Source: Sedimenticola thiotaurini
Lineage (GTDB): Bacteria > Pseudomonadota > Gammaproteobacteria > Chromatiales > Chromatiaceae
Assembly: GCF_001007875.1 (NCBI RefSeq)
Contig: NZ_CP011412.1
Coordinates: 2,170,001-2,234,000, forward strand
DNA length: 64,000 nucleotides
Direction of reading: 5' to 3'
Position numbers and translations under genes: made by a program
Notes under the pieces: model-generated
Told to the model about the DNA's origin: nothing
The model's database searches: none
What the model saw: the letters and a program-made list of their open reading frames with translations, nothing else
Shown here: in pieces, positions 34,085 through 44,648 of the stretch
How the letters are laid out: each line of letters starts with the position of its first letter
How positions within the stretch are numbered: the first letter of the stretch is position 1

Positions 34085-34451
34085 CCTTTCCACGAAACCT
34101 GGCCAGTGCAAGGCAAAAGCCCCGCGCCGATGCCGTACCCGCACATTATTAACCGACAAGAAGCCAAGCACTGGTTCCGTCAGACAGGTGACTTGGTCAA
34201 ACGGCAGAGCCCGCCGCTCCCCGTCGCAAGGATCACCAGCCCCCCTTTTCCCGAACCCGCGTAGAGATCAACTCAAACCCCGTTCCCAAAACAGCCACGC
34301 TCCCCAAAACCATTAATTAATTTTATTCCCGCCTTGTGGCTGATCCTGAACGGTAGGTAGAATGGGTCGGTCGACTCCAGAAAACTGGAAGCAGGCAGAC
34401 GCCACTCAACACCAGATAGCTTTTATCTACACAATAAAAACAGAGCAGGTC

Positions 34452-35804
34452 ATGACTTATATTCATCAAACCATCCTCAAGCTGGAACACAGCAGTCCGG
34501 CACAGACGGAGTTTTATCAAGCGGTTGAAGAGGTCCTGGACTCCCTGCGCCCGATTCTGGAAAACGACGAAATCTACCGCCATCAGGCCATCATTGAACG
34601 GCTTGTGGAACCGGAACGCCAGATCATGTTCCGTGTACCCTGGGTGAATGATGCCGGCGAGATCCAGGTCAACAAGGGTTATCGCATCGAGTTCAACTCC
34701 GCCCTCGGCCCTTACAAGGGCGGGCTCCGTTTTCATCCCAGCGTAAACGCCAGCATTATCAAGTTCCTGGGCTTTGAGCAGGTATTCAAAAACGCCCTGA
34801 CCGGCCTGCCCCTGGGGGCTGGGAAAGGGGGCGCCAACTTCGATCCGAAGGGTAAATCGGATGCCGAAATCATGCGTTTCTGCCAATCCTTCATGAACGA
34901 GATGTACCGCCACCTGGGTCCCACCATCGATGTACCGGCCGGCGATATCGGCGTGGGGGCGCGGGAAATCGGTTATCTGTTCGGGCAATATAAACGCTTG
35001 AGCGGTCGCTATGACGGCGTGCTCACCGGCAAGAGCCTGCTCTGGGGTGGATCCCTGGCGCGCAGAGAGGCCACCGGTTACGGTTGCGCCTATTTTGCCC
35101 AGTATATGCTGGAAGCAAAAGGTGACAGCCTGGCTGGAAAACGCTGCCTGGTTTCCGGCGCTGGCAATGTGGCGATCTACGCTATCGAAAAGCTCTATCA
35201 GCTGGGAGCCCTACCAATTACCTGCTCTGATTCCAGCGGCACGCTCTACCACGCCGACGGTATCAACCTGGATACCCTGAAAAATGTAAAAGAGGTACGC
35301 AAGGCACGGCTGAACATCTACCTGGATTCCCACCCGGACGCCAAATTCATTCCGGCCAGCGAATATCCTGAGGATGGCCATGCTGTATGGCGTATTCCAG
35401 GGGATCTGGCATTCCCCTGCGCCACACAGAATGAACTGAGTGCGGCCGACGCGGAGACGCTGCTTGGCAATGGCTGCATTGGCGTGGCCGAAGGAGCCAA
35501 CATGCCCACAACCCAGGAGGCGGCCGATCTGTTCCTGGACGCCAAGATCTGTTTTGGCCCGGGCAAGGCGGCCAATGCCGGTGGCGTATCGGTCAGTCAA
35601 CTGGAGATGGCACAAAACGCCAGCATGCAGTACTGGAGTTTTGATGAAGTGGACAGGCGACTGAAGGAGATCATGGCCCGCATCTACCGAAATACCAGTG
35701 AGACAGCAAAAGAGTTTGGCGAACCCCACAACCTGGTGTTGGGCGCCAATATTGCCGGGTTCAGGCGAGTGGCGGATGCCATGATTGAGCAGGGAGTGGT
35801 TTGA
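34452..35804 (+). CDS. gdhA: NADP-type glutamate dehydrogenase
   Basis: A 450-residue hexameric-type enzyme that aminates 2-oxoglutarate to glutamate. Landmarks are GYRIEFNSALGPYKGGLRFH (2-oxoglutarate site region), PLGAGKGGANFDPKGKSD with the catalytic Lys, DVPAGDIGVGAREIGYL, and the nucleotide-binding VSGAGNVAIYAIEKL. Length and motifs match the small bacterial biosynthetic GDH. The ATG at 34452 gives the family N-terminus; the reading frame continues upstream to 34362 without homology. Confidence 0.95.
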   Translation: MTYIHQTILKLEHSSPAQTEFYQAVEEVLDSLRPILENDEIYRHQAIIERLVEPERQIMFRVPWVNDAGEIQVNKGYRIEFNSALGPYKGGLRFHPSVNASIIKFLGFEQVFKNALTGLPLGAGKGGANFDPKGKSDAEIMRFCQSFMNEMYRHLGPTIDVPAGDIGVGAREIGYLFGQYKRLSGRYDGVLTGKSLLWGGSLARREATGYGCAYFAQYMLEAKGDSLAGKRCLVSGAGNVAIYAIEKLYQLGALPITCSDSSGTLYHADGINLDTLKNVKEVRKARLNIYLDSHPDAKFIPASEYPEDGHAVWRIPGDLAFPCATQNELSAADAETLLGNGCIGVAEGANMPTTQEAADLFLDAKICFGPGKAANAGGVSVSQLEMAQNASMQYWSFDEVDRRLKEIMARIYRNTSETAKEFGEPHNLVLGANIAGFRRVADAMIEQGVV

Positions 35805-35970
35805 GGCGGGAATATCTCGCCGGAACCTGCGTCAGCCAAACTCGCCCTGCGGCCAGAAAGCGGATAGAAGATGGTATTACCAGCCTGAGCGTGCTACAGG
35901 TTAATAGTATGGCGGGGTACAACCGACCCGGCCGGTGTTATATCTTTTCTCAACAGCAACTGGACCTACC

Positions 35971-36444
35971 ATGATTCCGGGAACCGACCGACTCCTTATG
36001 ACCACAATCTTGCTGCTGTTCTCCGGCATCCTGGTTGCCGATGACAACAGCGGTCCACTGAGCCAGTATCAACCCCAGCTGAGCGAGTCGTTCAGACAAC
36101 AACTCAGGGAAGCCGACCTGGCCGCTGGAGAACGCACCTTCATGCGCAAATGCTCCGCCTGCCACGACCATAAAAAACAGGGGGGGCACGGCAAGGGGCC
36201 CCACCTGTGGAATCTGTTCAACCGTAAAGCGGGCAGCATTGACGGTTTCAAATTCTCTGCGGCCATGCGGGACAGTGGCCACACCTGGACCATCAATACC
36301 CTCAACTACTACCTCACCAATACGGAGCGTGCGGTACCGGGCAGACTGATGGAGTTTCGCGGCATCCGTCGGGACCAGGAGCGCGCTAATCTGATCGCCT
36401 TCCTGCTCCAGTTCAATGATAACCCCCCCGCTCTGTCTGACTAG
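35971..36444 (+). CDS. Class I c-type cytochrome
   Basis: A protein of ~157 residues with a signal peptide (LLMTTILLLFSGILVADD) and one heme site CSACH near residue 58. The fold follows the mitochondrial-like cytochrome c pattern: KGPHLWNLFNRKAGSIDGFKF and the probable axial Met in PGRLMEFRG. It is periplasmic and carries electrons to a terminal oxidase or reductase. ATG 35971 chosen; ATG 35998 is an alternative that also leaves a signal peptide. Confidence 0.87.
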   Translation: MIPGTDRLLMTTILLLFSGILVADDNSGPLSQYQPQLSESFRQQLREADLAAGERTFMRKCSACHDHKKQGGHGKGPHLWNLFNRKAGSIDGFKFSAAMRDSGHTWTINTLNYYLTNTERAVPGRLMEFRGIRRDQERANLIAFLLQFNDNPPALSD

Positions 36445-36489
36445 GTGCCAGCGCATTCTGACGTGGTGACCCGCCACCCGGGAATACCG

Positions 36490-37383
36490 TTATTCCGTTA
36501 CCATCCGGCCCATTTTCGGGCGGCGCCAGAAGTGGTGGATAAACAGGGTGTAGATCAACAAGCCAACAGCGGACAGATAACCGATCATGCCGTCGTAGCT
36601 GCCCACCATAAAGCTGAAATCGCTGCTCGGATTAACCTGGGTGAATTCCCGCACGATCTTGATAACAAATACAAACCCCGCATGCAGCCCAATACAGTAG
36701 GCGATGTTGCCGGTACGCTCCCGGATTACCGCGAAAAAGATACCCAGCACAAACAGGGCGAGAAATGAGTCCAGAATCTGCCACTGACTGAACTGCCCGA
36801 AGGCGCCGGAGAGTATCAATAACCCACTGGTCCAGGTGACCGGCTCACTATCCGGAAGCGGGGGCGGACTGATGAAATGGAGGGCCGCATAAAACAGACT
36901 GGAGAGTAGCAGGGCCAGAACAAACCCGTGATCCCGGCGAATGGCTCCATACAGGCCGCCCCGAAAAAAGGTCTCCTCGATAAAACCCACCAGCAAGCCA
37001 CCGACCAGGGCGACCAGGGTGGTTTTCAACAACAGCGGCAACCACTCTGCCGGCAGAGGTGTGATGTCACGTACCCCGAACAGCAAAAGCGACCCACTTA
37101 GCAGCAGCAGTATCCACAGACCACTGTGCCAGCCGCTTAACAGTTCACGCAGAAATGACGCTCTGGGTAAGCCATAACCGAGGCCAACCCGGTTGTCGAT
37201 GGCATAGCGCTGCAGAATCAGAATGAACCCCGGTATGGCGATCAGTTTTGCCACCGTATTGATCAACTTGTTGGGGCCATGGTCCATACCCCCCTGCAGC
37301 AGGCTGTAGAGCGGATAGTTGACCAGGGCACTGAGCAGCAGGGATACCAGCAACAACAGGAGAAAATAGGCGAAGGCACGCAT
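36490..37383 (-). CDS. CPBP family intramembrane metalloprotease (CAAX-like)
   Basis: A 297-residue membrane protein with about eight hydrophobic helices. The CPBP/Abi motifs are GFIEETFFRGGLYGAI (EExxxR) and downstream histidines in AALHFISP and IGLHAGFVFV. Such proteases cleave within the membrane; bacterial substrates are mostly unknown. The ATG at 37383 is used because residues upstream of it are not family-like. Confidence 0.87.
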   Translation of the reverse strand: MRAFAYFLLLLLVSLLLSALVNYPLYSLLQGGMDHGPNKLINTVAKLIAIPGFILILQRYAIDNRVGLGYGLPRASFLRELLSGWHSGLWILLLLSGSLLLFGVRDITPLPAEWLPLLLKTTLVALVGGLLVGFIEETFFRGGLYGAIRRDHGFVLALLLSSLFYAALHFISPPPLPDSEPVTWTSGLLILSGAFGQFSQWQILDSFLALFVLGIFFAVIRERTGNIAYCIGLHAGFVFVIKIVREFTQVNPSSDFSFMVGSYDGMIGYLSAVGLLIYTLFIHHFWRRPKMGRMVTE

Positions 37384-37474
37384 GGATTGAGGTTTCGAAA
37401 ACAGCTCTAGGGATTCGATTAGCGGATAGTGTTCAGAGCCGCATTCTACCCCAATCCAGCCCCTGACGACACGC

Positions 37475-38049
37475 TCAACGGGCAACCAGGCTGCGCACCG
37501 CCTCCCACGTCCCGGGCAGGCCGGCAACAATAGCACTCCATTCGCCATTGACTATAGATGTGGCGCTGAATAACTGGGCCACATAGGATGCGAGTCCAAT
37601 ACCGACCGGATTGACCAGCGCCTGCCGGGGTCGATAGAGGAGTAATTTTGTCTGCGCCTGTTCATCGACATACAGATTCACACCCAGGGTATAGATGAAA
37701 TCCTGGGGCTTCATCCATTCGTTATAGAGCGCAGTCTTGTGCTAATAGCCCGGTTTTCTGTAGTGGCTGGCAAGTGCCCTGTCGGTGCGCAGATAGCCTT
37801 GCCGTTGCAGTGCGGGGATATCGAGCCAGGGAGTGTTGTATAAAAAGCGTTCGATATAACACTCCAGCAGCGCCGCATCGATAGCAGGAAACTTCACCAG
37901 GGATGTTTTACCCTGCGCCGGGCGCACGGTGTTAATACCGGAAGCGATACAATCGAACAGCTGCTCCAGATTCTCCTGCACCCGTGGCAGCCGGCACTAT
38001 CCAGTGCCGCCGTATAGACCTGGTCAATGAGCTGATGCGATCGCTCCAC
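37475..38049 (-). pseudogene. Decayed LuxR-type regulator, N-terminal sensor part only
   Basis: Read on the minus strand from a GTG at 38049 (with AGGA before it): VERSHQLIDQVYTAALDSAG, the usual opening of LuxR-type regulators with a GAF-like sensor domain, then a frameshift near 37980-37985 into a frame running QENLEQLFDCIASGINTVRP... to KPGY, an in-frame TAG at 37742-37744, and continuation in the same frame as HKTALYNEWMKPQDFIYTLG, again a typical LuxR-sensor segment, to a stop at 37475. No HTH follows. Two disabling mutations plus a missing DNA-binding domain indicate a pseudogene. Alternatively the two ~79-codon pieces are independent small genes, which I find less likely. Confidence 0.65.
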
Positions 38050-38186
38050 TGTCTGTATCCTGCGGTGTTAGGTTGCTTCAGGACAGATCAGAATCGAGAT
38101 TTTACCGGACAAACCGGCTTAATCTGTGCTGATCAATGCGCCGAAAATGGGAATGGCCGCCGGAGTGGAGCGAAGGGAAGAGGCGG

Positions 38187-38882
38187 CTATTGGGCAGTCG
38201 CCAGTGCGGATTCAAGCAGCCCCGCCAGCTCCTCCACCTCCTGCAGAAACGACTGCAGCTGTTTCGCCTTCAGGCGCTGACTGAAACGATAAAACAGCAG
38301 ATCCTGGCCACGCCCCTCCACCACCAGGCCGGGATGGTTCAGCAGAAATGTCCGTACTTCGGCAGTAAACAGAGCCCGGCAGCGTTGACTGTCCCGGGTT
38401 AACAGTCGGTAGTCCTGGTTGAACGGACGATCCTCTTCCAACACCAGCGGGGAAAAACCGAACCGGGCAGCGACCTGGCGCTGGTGGCCCCGGCTCGGGC
38501 TGACATCAAAATCGGGAAACAGTAGCGTAGAGCGCAGGTGGATCACGGTCTGGTTGCGCCGCTCCATACCCATCTGGTCATCGGCCGCCGGATGAGAGGC
38601 AAACCCGTCCCCTGCTGAACTGGCATCATAGCTGTAGTCGAAAATATCCAGCCCATAACCCTGTCGCGTGCCGGACATCCGGTTGCCGATCTCACTATTA
38701 CCCTGCACCAGCAGATCGAACCCTGGTGACTCAAGTTCAGGCGGTATCGGCTGCAGACCGGCTGTGAAATCCAGTCCGAGGCGCTTGGCGGTCTGGGCCA
38801 GGTTATTGCCCCGCTGCAGTTCGGTATAGACACCGGCTGCAATAATCAGCGCAATGATGATGAGTATGGCGATTTTGGTCAT
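38187..38882 (-). CDS. Hypothetical membrane-anchored protein
   Basis: A 231-residue protein with one N-terminal helix (IAILIIIALIIAAGVYTEL) and a soluble domain containing FDLLVQGNSEIGNRMSGTRQG and VIHLRSTLLFPDFDVSP. It resembles unnamed membrane-anchored proteins of environmental gammaproteobacteria; function not recognised. It is divergent from the sirtuin gene. Confidence 0.7.
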   Translation of the reverse strand: MTKIAILIIIALIIAAGVYTELQRGNNLAQTAKRLGLDFTAGLQPIPPELESPGFDLLVQGNSEIGNRMSGTRQGYGLDIFDYSYDASSAGDGFASHPAADDQMGMERRNQTVIHLRSTLLFPDFDVSPSRGHQRQVAARFGFSPLVLEEDRPFNQDYRLLTRDSQRCRALFTAEVRTFLLNHPGLVVEGRGQDLLFYRFSQRLKAKQLQSFLQEVEELAGLLESALATAQ

Positions 38883-38983
38883 GGTGCTCCCTGGGGTGAC
38901 ATTGTCCGGCTAACCGGCTGCCCAGCCGGCGCGCTACTACGATACACTATATCCACACACCCGGGGGGAGGACCACCATTCCG

Positions 38984-39796
38984 ATGCAGGCACTTCAGCA
39001 ATTCGTCACCCGACACCGGAAACTGCTGGTACTGACCGGCGCCGGCTGCAGCACCGACTCCGGTATTCCTGACTACCGGGATGGCGAAGGTCGCTGGAAA
39101 CGGCGTAAACCGATCCTCTACCAGGAGTTCATGACCAGCGAGTCGGTACGCCAACGCTACTGGGCTCGCAGCTACCTGGGTTGGCTGCCATTCAGTCAGG
39201 CCAGGCCCAATCCATCCCACCACGCCCTGGCCCAACTGGAGTCCCGGGGTCGGATCGGCCAACTGGTCACCCAGAATGTGGACGGTCTGCACCAGAAGGC
39301 CGGCAGCCAGCAGGTGATCGACCTGCACGGTCGACTGGAACAGCTGCGTTGCCAATCCTGTGGCGAACCGGAGTCCCGCCACTGGATGCAGGAGAAGCTG
39401 GTTTCACTCAATCCCTGGCTTGATACCCTGAACGCCGCCACCGCCCCGGATGGGGATACTGACCTGGAGACCGACTTCAGCCCCATGGTCGTACCCGGCT
39501 GCCCGATCTGCGGCGGCATTCTCAAGCCGGACGTGGTGTTCTACGGTGAACAGGTACCGCGTAGTCGTATCGCGGCGGTTTATGATGCCCTGCACCAGGC
39601 CGATGCACTGCTGGTGGCCGGCACCTCCCTGATGGTGTTCTCGGCGTTTCAGTTCATGCGGGAAGCGGCCCGGCTGGGCAAGCCCATTGCCGCCATCAAC
39701 CAGGGCAAGACCCGGGCTGATCATCTGTTTCAGTTGAAAATTGAACAGCCTGCCGGCGCAACCCTGAGCAATCTGGTCACCAACCTGCCGGAATGA
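38984..39796 (+). CDS. NAD-dependent protein deacetylase, Sir2 family
   Basis: A 270-residue sirtuin with LTGAGCSTDSGIPDYRD for NAD binding, TQNVDGLHQKAGSQQVIDLHG with the catalytic His, and a zinc site of two Cys pairs (RCQSCG and GCPICGG). It should remove acyl groups from lysines using NAD. Between the zinc pairs there is a longer-than-usual insert (~50 residues). Single gene, convergent with phoH. Confidence 0.92.
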   Translation: MQALQQFVTRHRKLLVLTGAGCSTDSGIPDYRDGEGRWKRRKPILYQEFMTSESVRQRYWARSYLGWLPFSQARPNPSHHALAQLESRGRIGQLVTQNVDGLHQKAGSQQVIDLHGRLEQLRCQSCGEPESRHWMQEKLVSLNPWLDTLNAATAPDGDTDLETDFSPMVVPGCPICGGILKPDVVFYGEQVPRSRIAAVYDALHQADALLVAGTSLMVFSAFQFMREAARLGKPIAAINQGKTRADHLFQLKIEQPAGATLSNLVTNLPE

Positions 39797-39822
39797 ACAA
39801 GACTGTCCCGTCCGATAGAATC

Positions 39823-39848
39823 ACCGCCGGATCAACCGATCCGGCGGT
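39823..39848. terminator. Hairpin between convergent sirtuin and phoH genes
   Basis: ACCGCCGGAT-CAACCG-ATCCGGCGGT: a perfect 10-bp stem with a 6-base loop in the 60-base convergent gap. No T-run on either side, so a bidirectional terminator is inferred from position. Confidence 0.5.
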
Positions 39849-39856
39849 CGGTTGCA

Positions 39857-40669
39857 TCAGTTCACGTCACTCAGCTCGTAACGGTCAATCAGGGCCCGCA
39901 CCAGGCCACTGCGGACAATATCCTGACGTTCGAAACGGTGGACATGCACTTGCGGCAGGTCGGCCACCCGAGAGATCCCATCCGCCAGGCCATTGGGACC
40001 CCGGATATCGCTCTGTTCCACATCACCGTTGATCACCACCTTGCACCCTTCACCAATCCGGGTGAGGAACATTTTCATCTGTGCCGGGCTGGTATTCTGC
40101 GCCTCATCCAGTATCACGAAGGTGTTGCGACCCAATGTCTTGCCCCGCATGAAGGCCAGCGGCGCCGCCACGATGCGGCCATGACGCAGGGCGTAATCCA
40201 CCGCTCCGGAACCGAGCCGCTCCACCAGAATATCCCGAAACCCGTCGATGTAGACGGAAAATTTCTCATCCAGATCGCCGGGTAAGAAACCGAGACTCTC
40301 CCCCGCCTCCACGGCCGGTCGGGTCAGGATAATCCGCTCGATACGACCGGACTCCAGCGCCTCTGCCGCCAGGGCGCCGGCGCAGTAGCTCTTGCCGGTG
40401 CCGGCCGGACCGATACCGAAGGTAAGACAGTTGCGCTTGATGGCATTGATGTACTGCTGCTGGGATTCGGTGCGTGCCTTGAAGGGTTCGCGGACTCGTT
40501 GAGGGGAGTAATGGGTTTCCAGATGGTGGAAGGGCACGTTCAATTCGACAATATTCCCATCCTGTGGCTGGCGTCGTTTTGTCGGTCTGTTGCGGGACTC
40601 TCTGTCCCGTTTCGATGCTGTCTGTTTCTGGTTATAGGCCGATCGTCTTGCATGGGATTTTTTCGCCAT
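39857..40669 (-). CDS. PhoH family ATPase
   Basis: A 270-residue PhoH-type P-loop protein: very basic N-terminus (~1-38, MAKKSHARRSAYNQKQ), Walker A GPAGTGKSYCAGALAAEALE at ~95-115, VEAGESLGFLPGDLDEK, and Walker B FVILDEAQNTSPAQMKMFLTR. It belongs to the short PhoH class with no N-terminal PIN or KH domain. Its role is unclear, with links to RNA metabolism and stress. AAGGAGAG precedes the ATG. Confidence 0.9.
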   Translation of the reverse strand: MAKKSHARRSAYNQKQTASKRDRESRNRPTKRRQPQDGNIVELNVPFHHLETHYSPQRVREPFKARTESQQQYINAIKRNCLTFGIGPAGTGKSYCAGALAAEALESGRIERIILTRPAVEAGESLGFLPGDLDEKFSVYIDGFRDILVERLGSGAVDYALRHGRIVAAPLAFMRGKTLGRNTFVILDEAQNTSPAQMKMFLTRIGEGCKVVINGDVEQSDIRGPNGLADGISRVADLPQVHVHRFERQDIVRSGLVRALIDRYELSDVN

Positions 40670-40920
40670 CGTTGCGGTCTCTCCTTCGCTGAAAAACTCG
40701 AATTGAGATCCGGTATACAGGCTGAAAATGACAACAGGATGAATCGCTCCCGCAGAACCAGCGCGCCCGCCGTAGCCAGCGGGTCAATCAGACAATCAAC
40801 GTGACAGATGACCATTATCATTTCTCTACAGTGAACCAGGTGCGATTATAAGTACTGACAATTGGATTAGGCATCACCCGTTGGAAAACCCAAGCGGGCT
40901 ATCAGGCAAGGCTAGCGATC

Positions 40921-42654
40921 ATGGACAGGAAATCCGGAGTTACTGATACAGAAAGCCTCTCACTGGCCATTGTAGGGTCTGGTGGCAGCGGCGTGGTCAC
41001 CACCGGAACCATACTGCTGGAGAGCATCGCCCGGTTTGGTCTGTATGCCCTGATGACCCGTTCATCGGGTCCGCAAATCCGCGGCGGGGAGTCCGCCATC
41101 ATGCTCAGGGTAGCCGACCATCCGGTGGATAACCTGGATGACCGGTTCGACCTGCTGCTGGCTCTGGACTGGCAGCATGTGGATCGCTTCACCGACGAAC
41201 TGCCCATCGACCCGACGTCACTTATTCTGCATGACAACAGCAAGAACGAGGAGGTACCTGCCGCTTTCAATCTTGCCGCTGAACGACAGCTCGCCTTCCC
41301 ATTCGCCAAACTGGCCGCCGATATCGAACATGGGCGCGCCAATATGGTGGCATTGGGTCTGCTGGCACAGCTGATGGGACTGCCCCAGGAGACAGTCAAG
41401 CGCGCTACCCGGGATATGCTGAAGACAAAAGGAGAAGCGGTGGTGATGGCAAGCCTGGGCTGTATCGAGCTGGGTTTTGCACAGGTGCCGACAGAAAAAC
41501 CGATCGCTCCGTTGACCCCGCCCGCTGCCGTCTCCAGACGCTGGAATATCAGTGGCAACGAAGCCAGCGGACTCGGCGCTGTACAGGGTGGCGTACGCTT
41601 TGTGGCCGCCTATCCCATCACCCCCGCCAGCGGTCTGCTGGAGTGGCTCGCTCCCAATCTGGAGCAGCTGGGTGGTGCACTGGTTCAGGCGGAGGATGAA
41701 CTGGCCTCCATCAACATGGCCATCGGCGCCTCTTTTGGGGGTGTCCCTTCCCTCACCGCCACCTCCGGCCCCGGCCTCAGCCTGATGATGGAGGGGCTCG
41801 GCCTGGCGGTGGCCAGCGAGACCCCGGTGGTGGTCAATAACGTGATGCGGGGCGGTCCCTCCACCGGCATCCCGACCAAATCGGAACAGTCGGATCTTAA
41901 TATCGCCCTGTACGGCCTGCATGGCGACGCCCCCCACCTGGTGCTCTCGGCACTTTCGATCCGGGACTGCACCTTCACCACCGAATGGGCGGTAAAACTG
42001 GCCGAGACTCTGCAAAGCGTCGCCATTGTGCTGACCGACCAGTCCCAGGGCCAGGCCCGGGCAGTGATCGATCCACCCAGTTCCCCGGCCCTGGAAGGGA
42101 GACGCAAACAGCCCACCTGCGATGCGCCATACCAGCGTTATGCAGTGACCGATGACGGCATTTCACCCATGGCGATTCCGGGCGAAGCCGAGTGTATGTA
42201 CACCGCCGACGGACTGGAACACAATCAGCGCGGCACGCCCTCGGCCGCCGCCAGCGATCATCAACGGCAACTGGACAAGCGACTGCGCAAGCTGACCGAT
42301 TTCGATTATGGTGATGACTGGGCCGAGCTCAGTGGCGCTGGGGAGATCTGCCTGATCAGCTGGGGTTCCGCCAGCGGCGCCACCCGGGAGGCCGCCGAGC
42401 GGCTCAGCCGTGCGGGCCATCCCGCCCGTTGTATCGCGGTACGGCTGCTGGCGCCACTGCCGACCGAACGGTTCAGCGCAGCCATAGCGGGCGCCACCCG
42501 TCTGCTGGTGGTGGAACAGAATCACGGCGGACAGTTCTACCGTTATCTGAACAGCTGCAAGGTATTGCCATCGGACACGGACTCCCTCGCCCGCCCCGGT
42601 CCGCTACCGTTGCGGCCCCAGGAGATCGTCAACCGCATCATGCAAGGATTGTGA
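40921..42654 (+). CDS. 2-oxoacid:acceptor oxidoreductase, fused gamma-alpha subunit
   Basis: A 577-residue subunit in which the gamma domain (~10-190, GSGGSGVVTTGTILLESIARFG) is fused ahead of the alpha domain (~195-577, with RFVAAYPITPASGLLEWL and GPGLSLMMEGLGLAVASETP). The partner beta subunit follows after 1 base. The complex oxidises a 2-oxoacid such as 2-oxoglutarate or pyruvate with CoA and passes electrons to ferredoxin; KorA is the closest type by architecture. The substrate cannot be fixed from sequence alone. A ferredoxin gene lies just downstream. Confidence 0.88.
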   Translation: MDRKSGVTDTESLSLAIVGSGGSGVVTTGTILLESIARFGLYALMTRSSGPQIRGGESAIMLRVADHPVDNLDDRFDLLLALDWQHVDRFTDELPIDPTSLILHDNSKNEEVPAAFNLAAERQLAFPFAKLAADIEHGRANMVALGLLAQLMGLPQETVKRATRDMLKTKGEAVVMASLGCIELGFAQVPTEKPIAPLTPPAAVSRRWNISGNEASGLGAVQGGVRFVAAYPITPASGLLEWLAPNLEQLGGALVQAEDELASINMAIGASFGGVPSLTATSGPGLSLMMEGLGLAVASETPVVVNNVMRGGPSTGIPTKSEQSDLNIALYGLHGDAPHLVLSALSIRDCTFTTEWAVKLAETLQSVAIVLTDQSQGQARAVIDPPSSPALEGRRKQPTCDAPYQRYAVTDDGISPMAIPGEAECMYTADGLEHNQRGTPSAAASDHQRQLDKRLRKLTDFDYGDDWAELSGAGEICLISWGSASGATREAAERLSRAGHPARCIAVRLLAPLPTERFSAAIAGATRLLVVEQNHGGQFYRYLNSCKVLPSDTDSLARPGPLPLRPQEIVNRIMQGL

Positions 42655-42655
42655 A

Positions 42656-43501
42656 ATGCCCGATCCAGCCCCCCAACCCCCCCGGAAAGCAAAAGACTAC
42701 AAATCGGACGTGAAACCGATCTGGTGCCCCGGATGCGGCCACTTCGCCGTACTGAGCGCCATCACCAAGGCGCTGGCCCAGTTGGCACTGCCCCCGGAGC
42801 AGATCGCCCTGGTCTCCGGCATCGGCTGTTCGTCCCGACTGCCGGCCTACACCCATGTGTACGGCTTCCACGGCGTGCACGGCCGCGCCCTGCCGGTGGC
42901 GACAGGGCTGAAGACGGCACGCCCGGATCTCACTGTGCTGGTAACCGGCGGAGATGGTGACGGCTTCTCCATTGGCGGTAATCACTTCATACACGCCTGT
43001 CGCCGCAACCCTGACCTGACCTATATCGTGATGGACAACCAGGTGTACGGCATGACCAAGGGACAGGCCTCACCCACCACCGCGCCGGACTGGACCCAGA
43101 GCAAGCTGACGCCCCATGGTACCGGCCTGCCGAGATTTAACCCGGCTGCCATCGCACTGGCGGCGGGCGCCGGGTTCATCGCACGCGGCTTTTCCGGTGA
43201 CCCCACCGGGCTGGCCCAGCTGCTGGTGGAGGCGATCCAGTATCCCGGCCTGGCTTTTGTTCATGTACTGAGCCCCTGCGTCACCTTCCAGCCCGAACAG
43301 AAGGCGTGGAAACAGCGCGTACACCAGCAGACCGAATCCACCACCGACGACCCGCTGGTCGCGGCACAACGTATGCTGCAAGGTGACCCCATGACCACCG
43401 GGCTGATCTTCCGGACACCGGCCAGCGTTATCAGTAGGCCCGATGTCGCCGATCAAGCGGCCACACTGACACAGATGCGGGAGCAGTTTTTAAGCGGCTG
43501 A
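42656..43501 (+). CDS. 2-oxoacid:acceptor oxidoreductase, beta subunit
   Basis: A 281-residue thiamine-diphosphate subunit: IWCPGCGHFAVLSAI near the N-terminus, GIGCSSRLPAY, and the TPP/Mg motif TGGDGDGFSIGGNHFIHACRR. No ferredoxin domain is fused, so external ferredoxin is required. It lies 1 base after the gamma-alpha gene and completes the enzyme. Confidence 0.9.
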   Translation: MPDPAPQPPRKAKDYKSDVKPIWCPGCGHFAVLSAITKALAQLALPPEQIALVSGIGCSSRLPAYTHVYGFHGVHGRALPVATGLKTARPDLTVLVTGGDGDGFSIGGNHFIHACRRNPDLTYIVMDNQVYGMTKGQASPTTAPDWTQSKLTPHGTGLPRFNPAAIALAAGAGFIARGFSGDPTGLAQLLVEAIQYPGLAFVHVLSPCVTFQPEQKAWKQRVHQQTESTTDDPLVAAQRMLQGDPMTTGLIFRTPASVISRPDVADQAATLTQMREQFLSG

Positions 43502-43582
43502 GATGTGCACGGCAGGATCAGCCATCTGCAACAGCTGACCACAACTGCGGCGATCAGATAGGGGTTCGGCTCGGGCCGGAAA

Positions 43583-43608
43583 CAAAAAAGACCCTCATAG
43601 CGAGGGCC
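43583..43608 (-). terminator. Terminator of ferredoxin copy 2 (minus strand)
   Basis: On the minus strand CCCTC-GCTAT-GAGGG is followed by TCTTTTTTG, a short stem with a T-run, 32 bases after the ferredoxin stop. Confidence 0.75.
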
Positions 43609-43639
43609 TTGTGAACTCAGTCAGCAGGTTTGAGCGGAT

Positions 43640-43915
<276 letters not shown>

Positions 43916-43929
43916 TCATATCTTTTAGG

Positions 43930-44559
<630 letters not shown>

Positions 44560-44648
44560 TTATTCCTCAGGGAGCGAGATAATAGTATCGGATGAGACAA
44601 TGTCAAATGACAAATCTCATTTTTTCAGGAATTTATCAACCACACGCC

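Larger units (their letters stand above)
34011..34451. other. Intergenic region between PEP-CTERM gene and gdhA
   Basis: About 440 bases. It holds the PEP-CTERM terminator and the second copy of the 16-bp repeat; the stretch before gdhA (around 34310-34330) is AT-rich. No gene is apparent. It could be the remnant promoter of a lost second PEP-CTERM gene, but I see no coding remnant. Confidence 0.5.

Noticed and set aside
34104-34119. Second sigma-54 promoter after the downstream 16-bp repeat
   Set aside because: GG-N10-GC spacing fits but the -12 half is AAGGC instead of TTGC, and no gene start follows within 300 bases.
38984-39796. Sirtuin as a defence effector (Thoeris/DSR/SIR2-like)
   Set aside because: The protein is a 270-residue classical zinc-containing deacetylase with the catalytic His, alone, without TIR, STAND or other partner genes.
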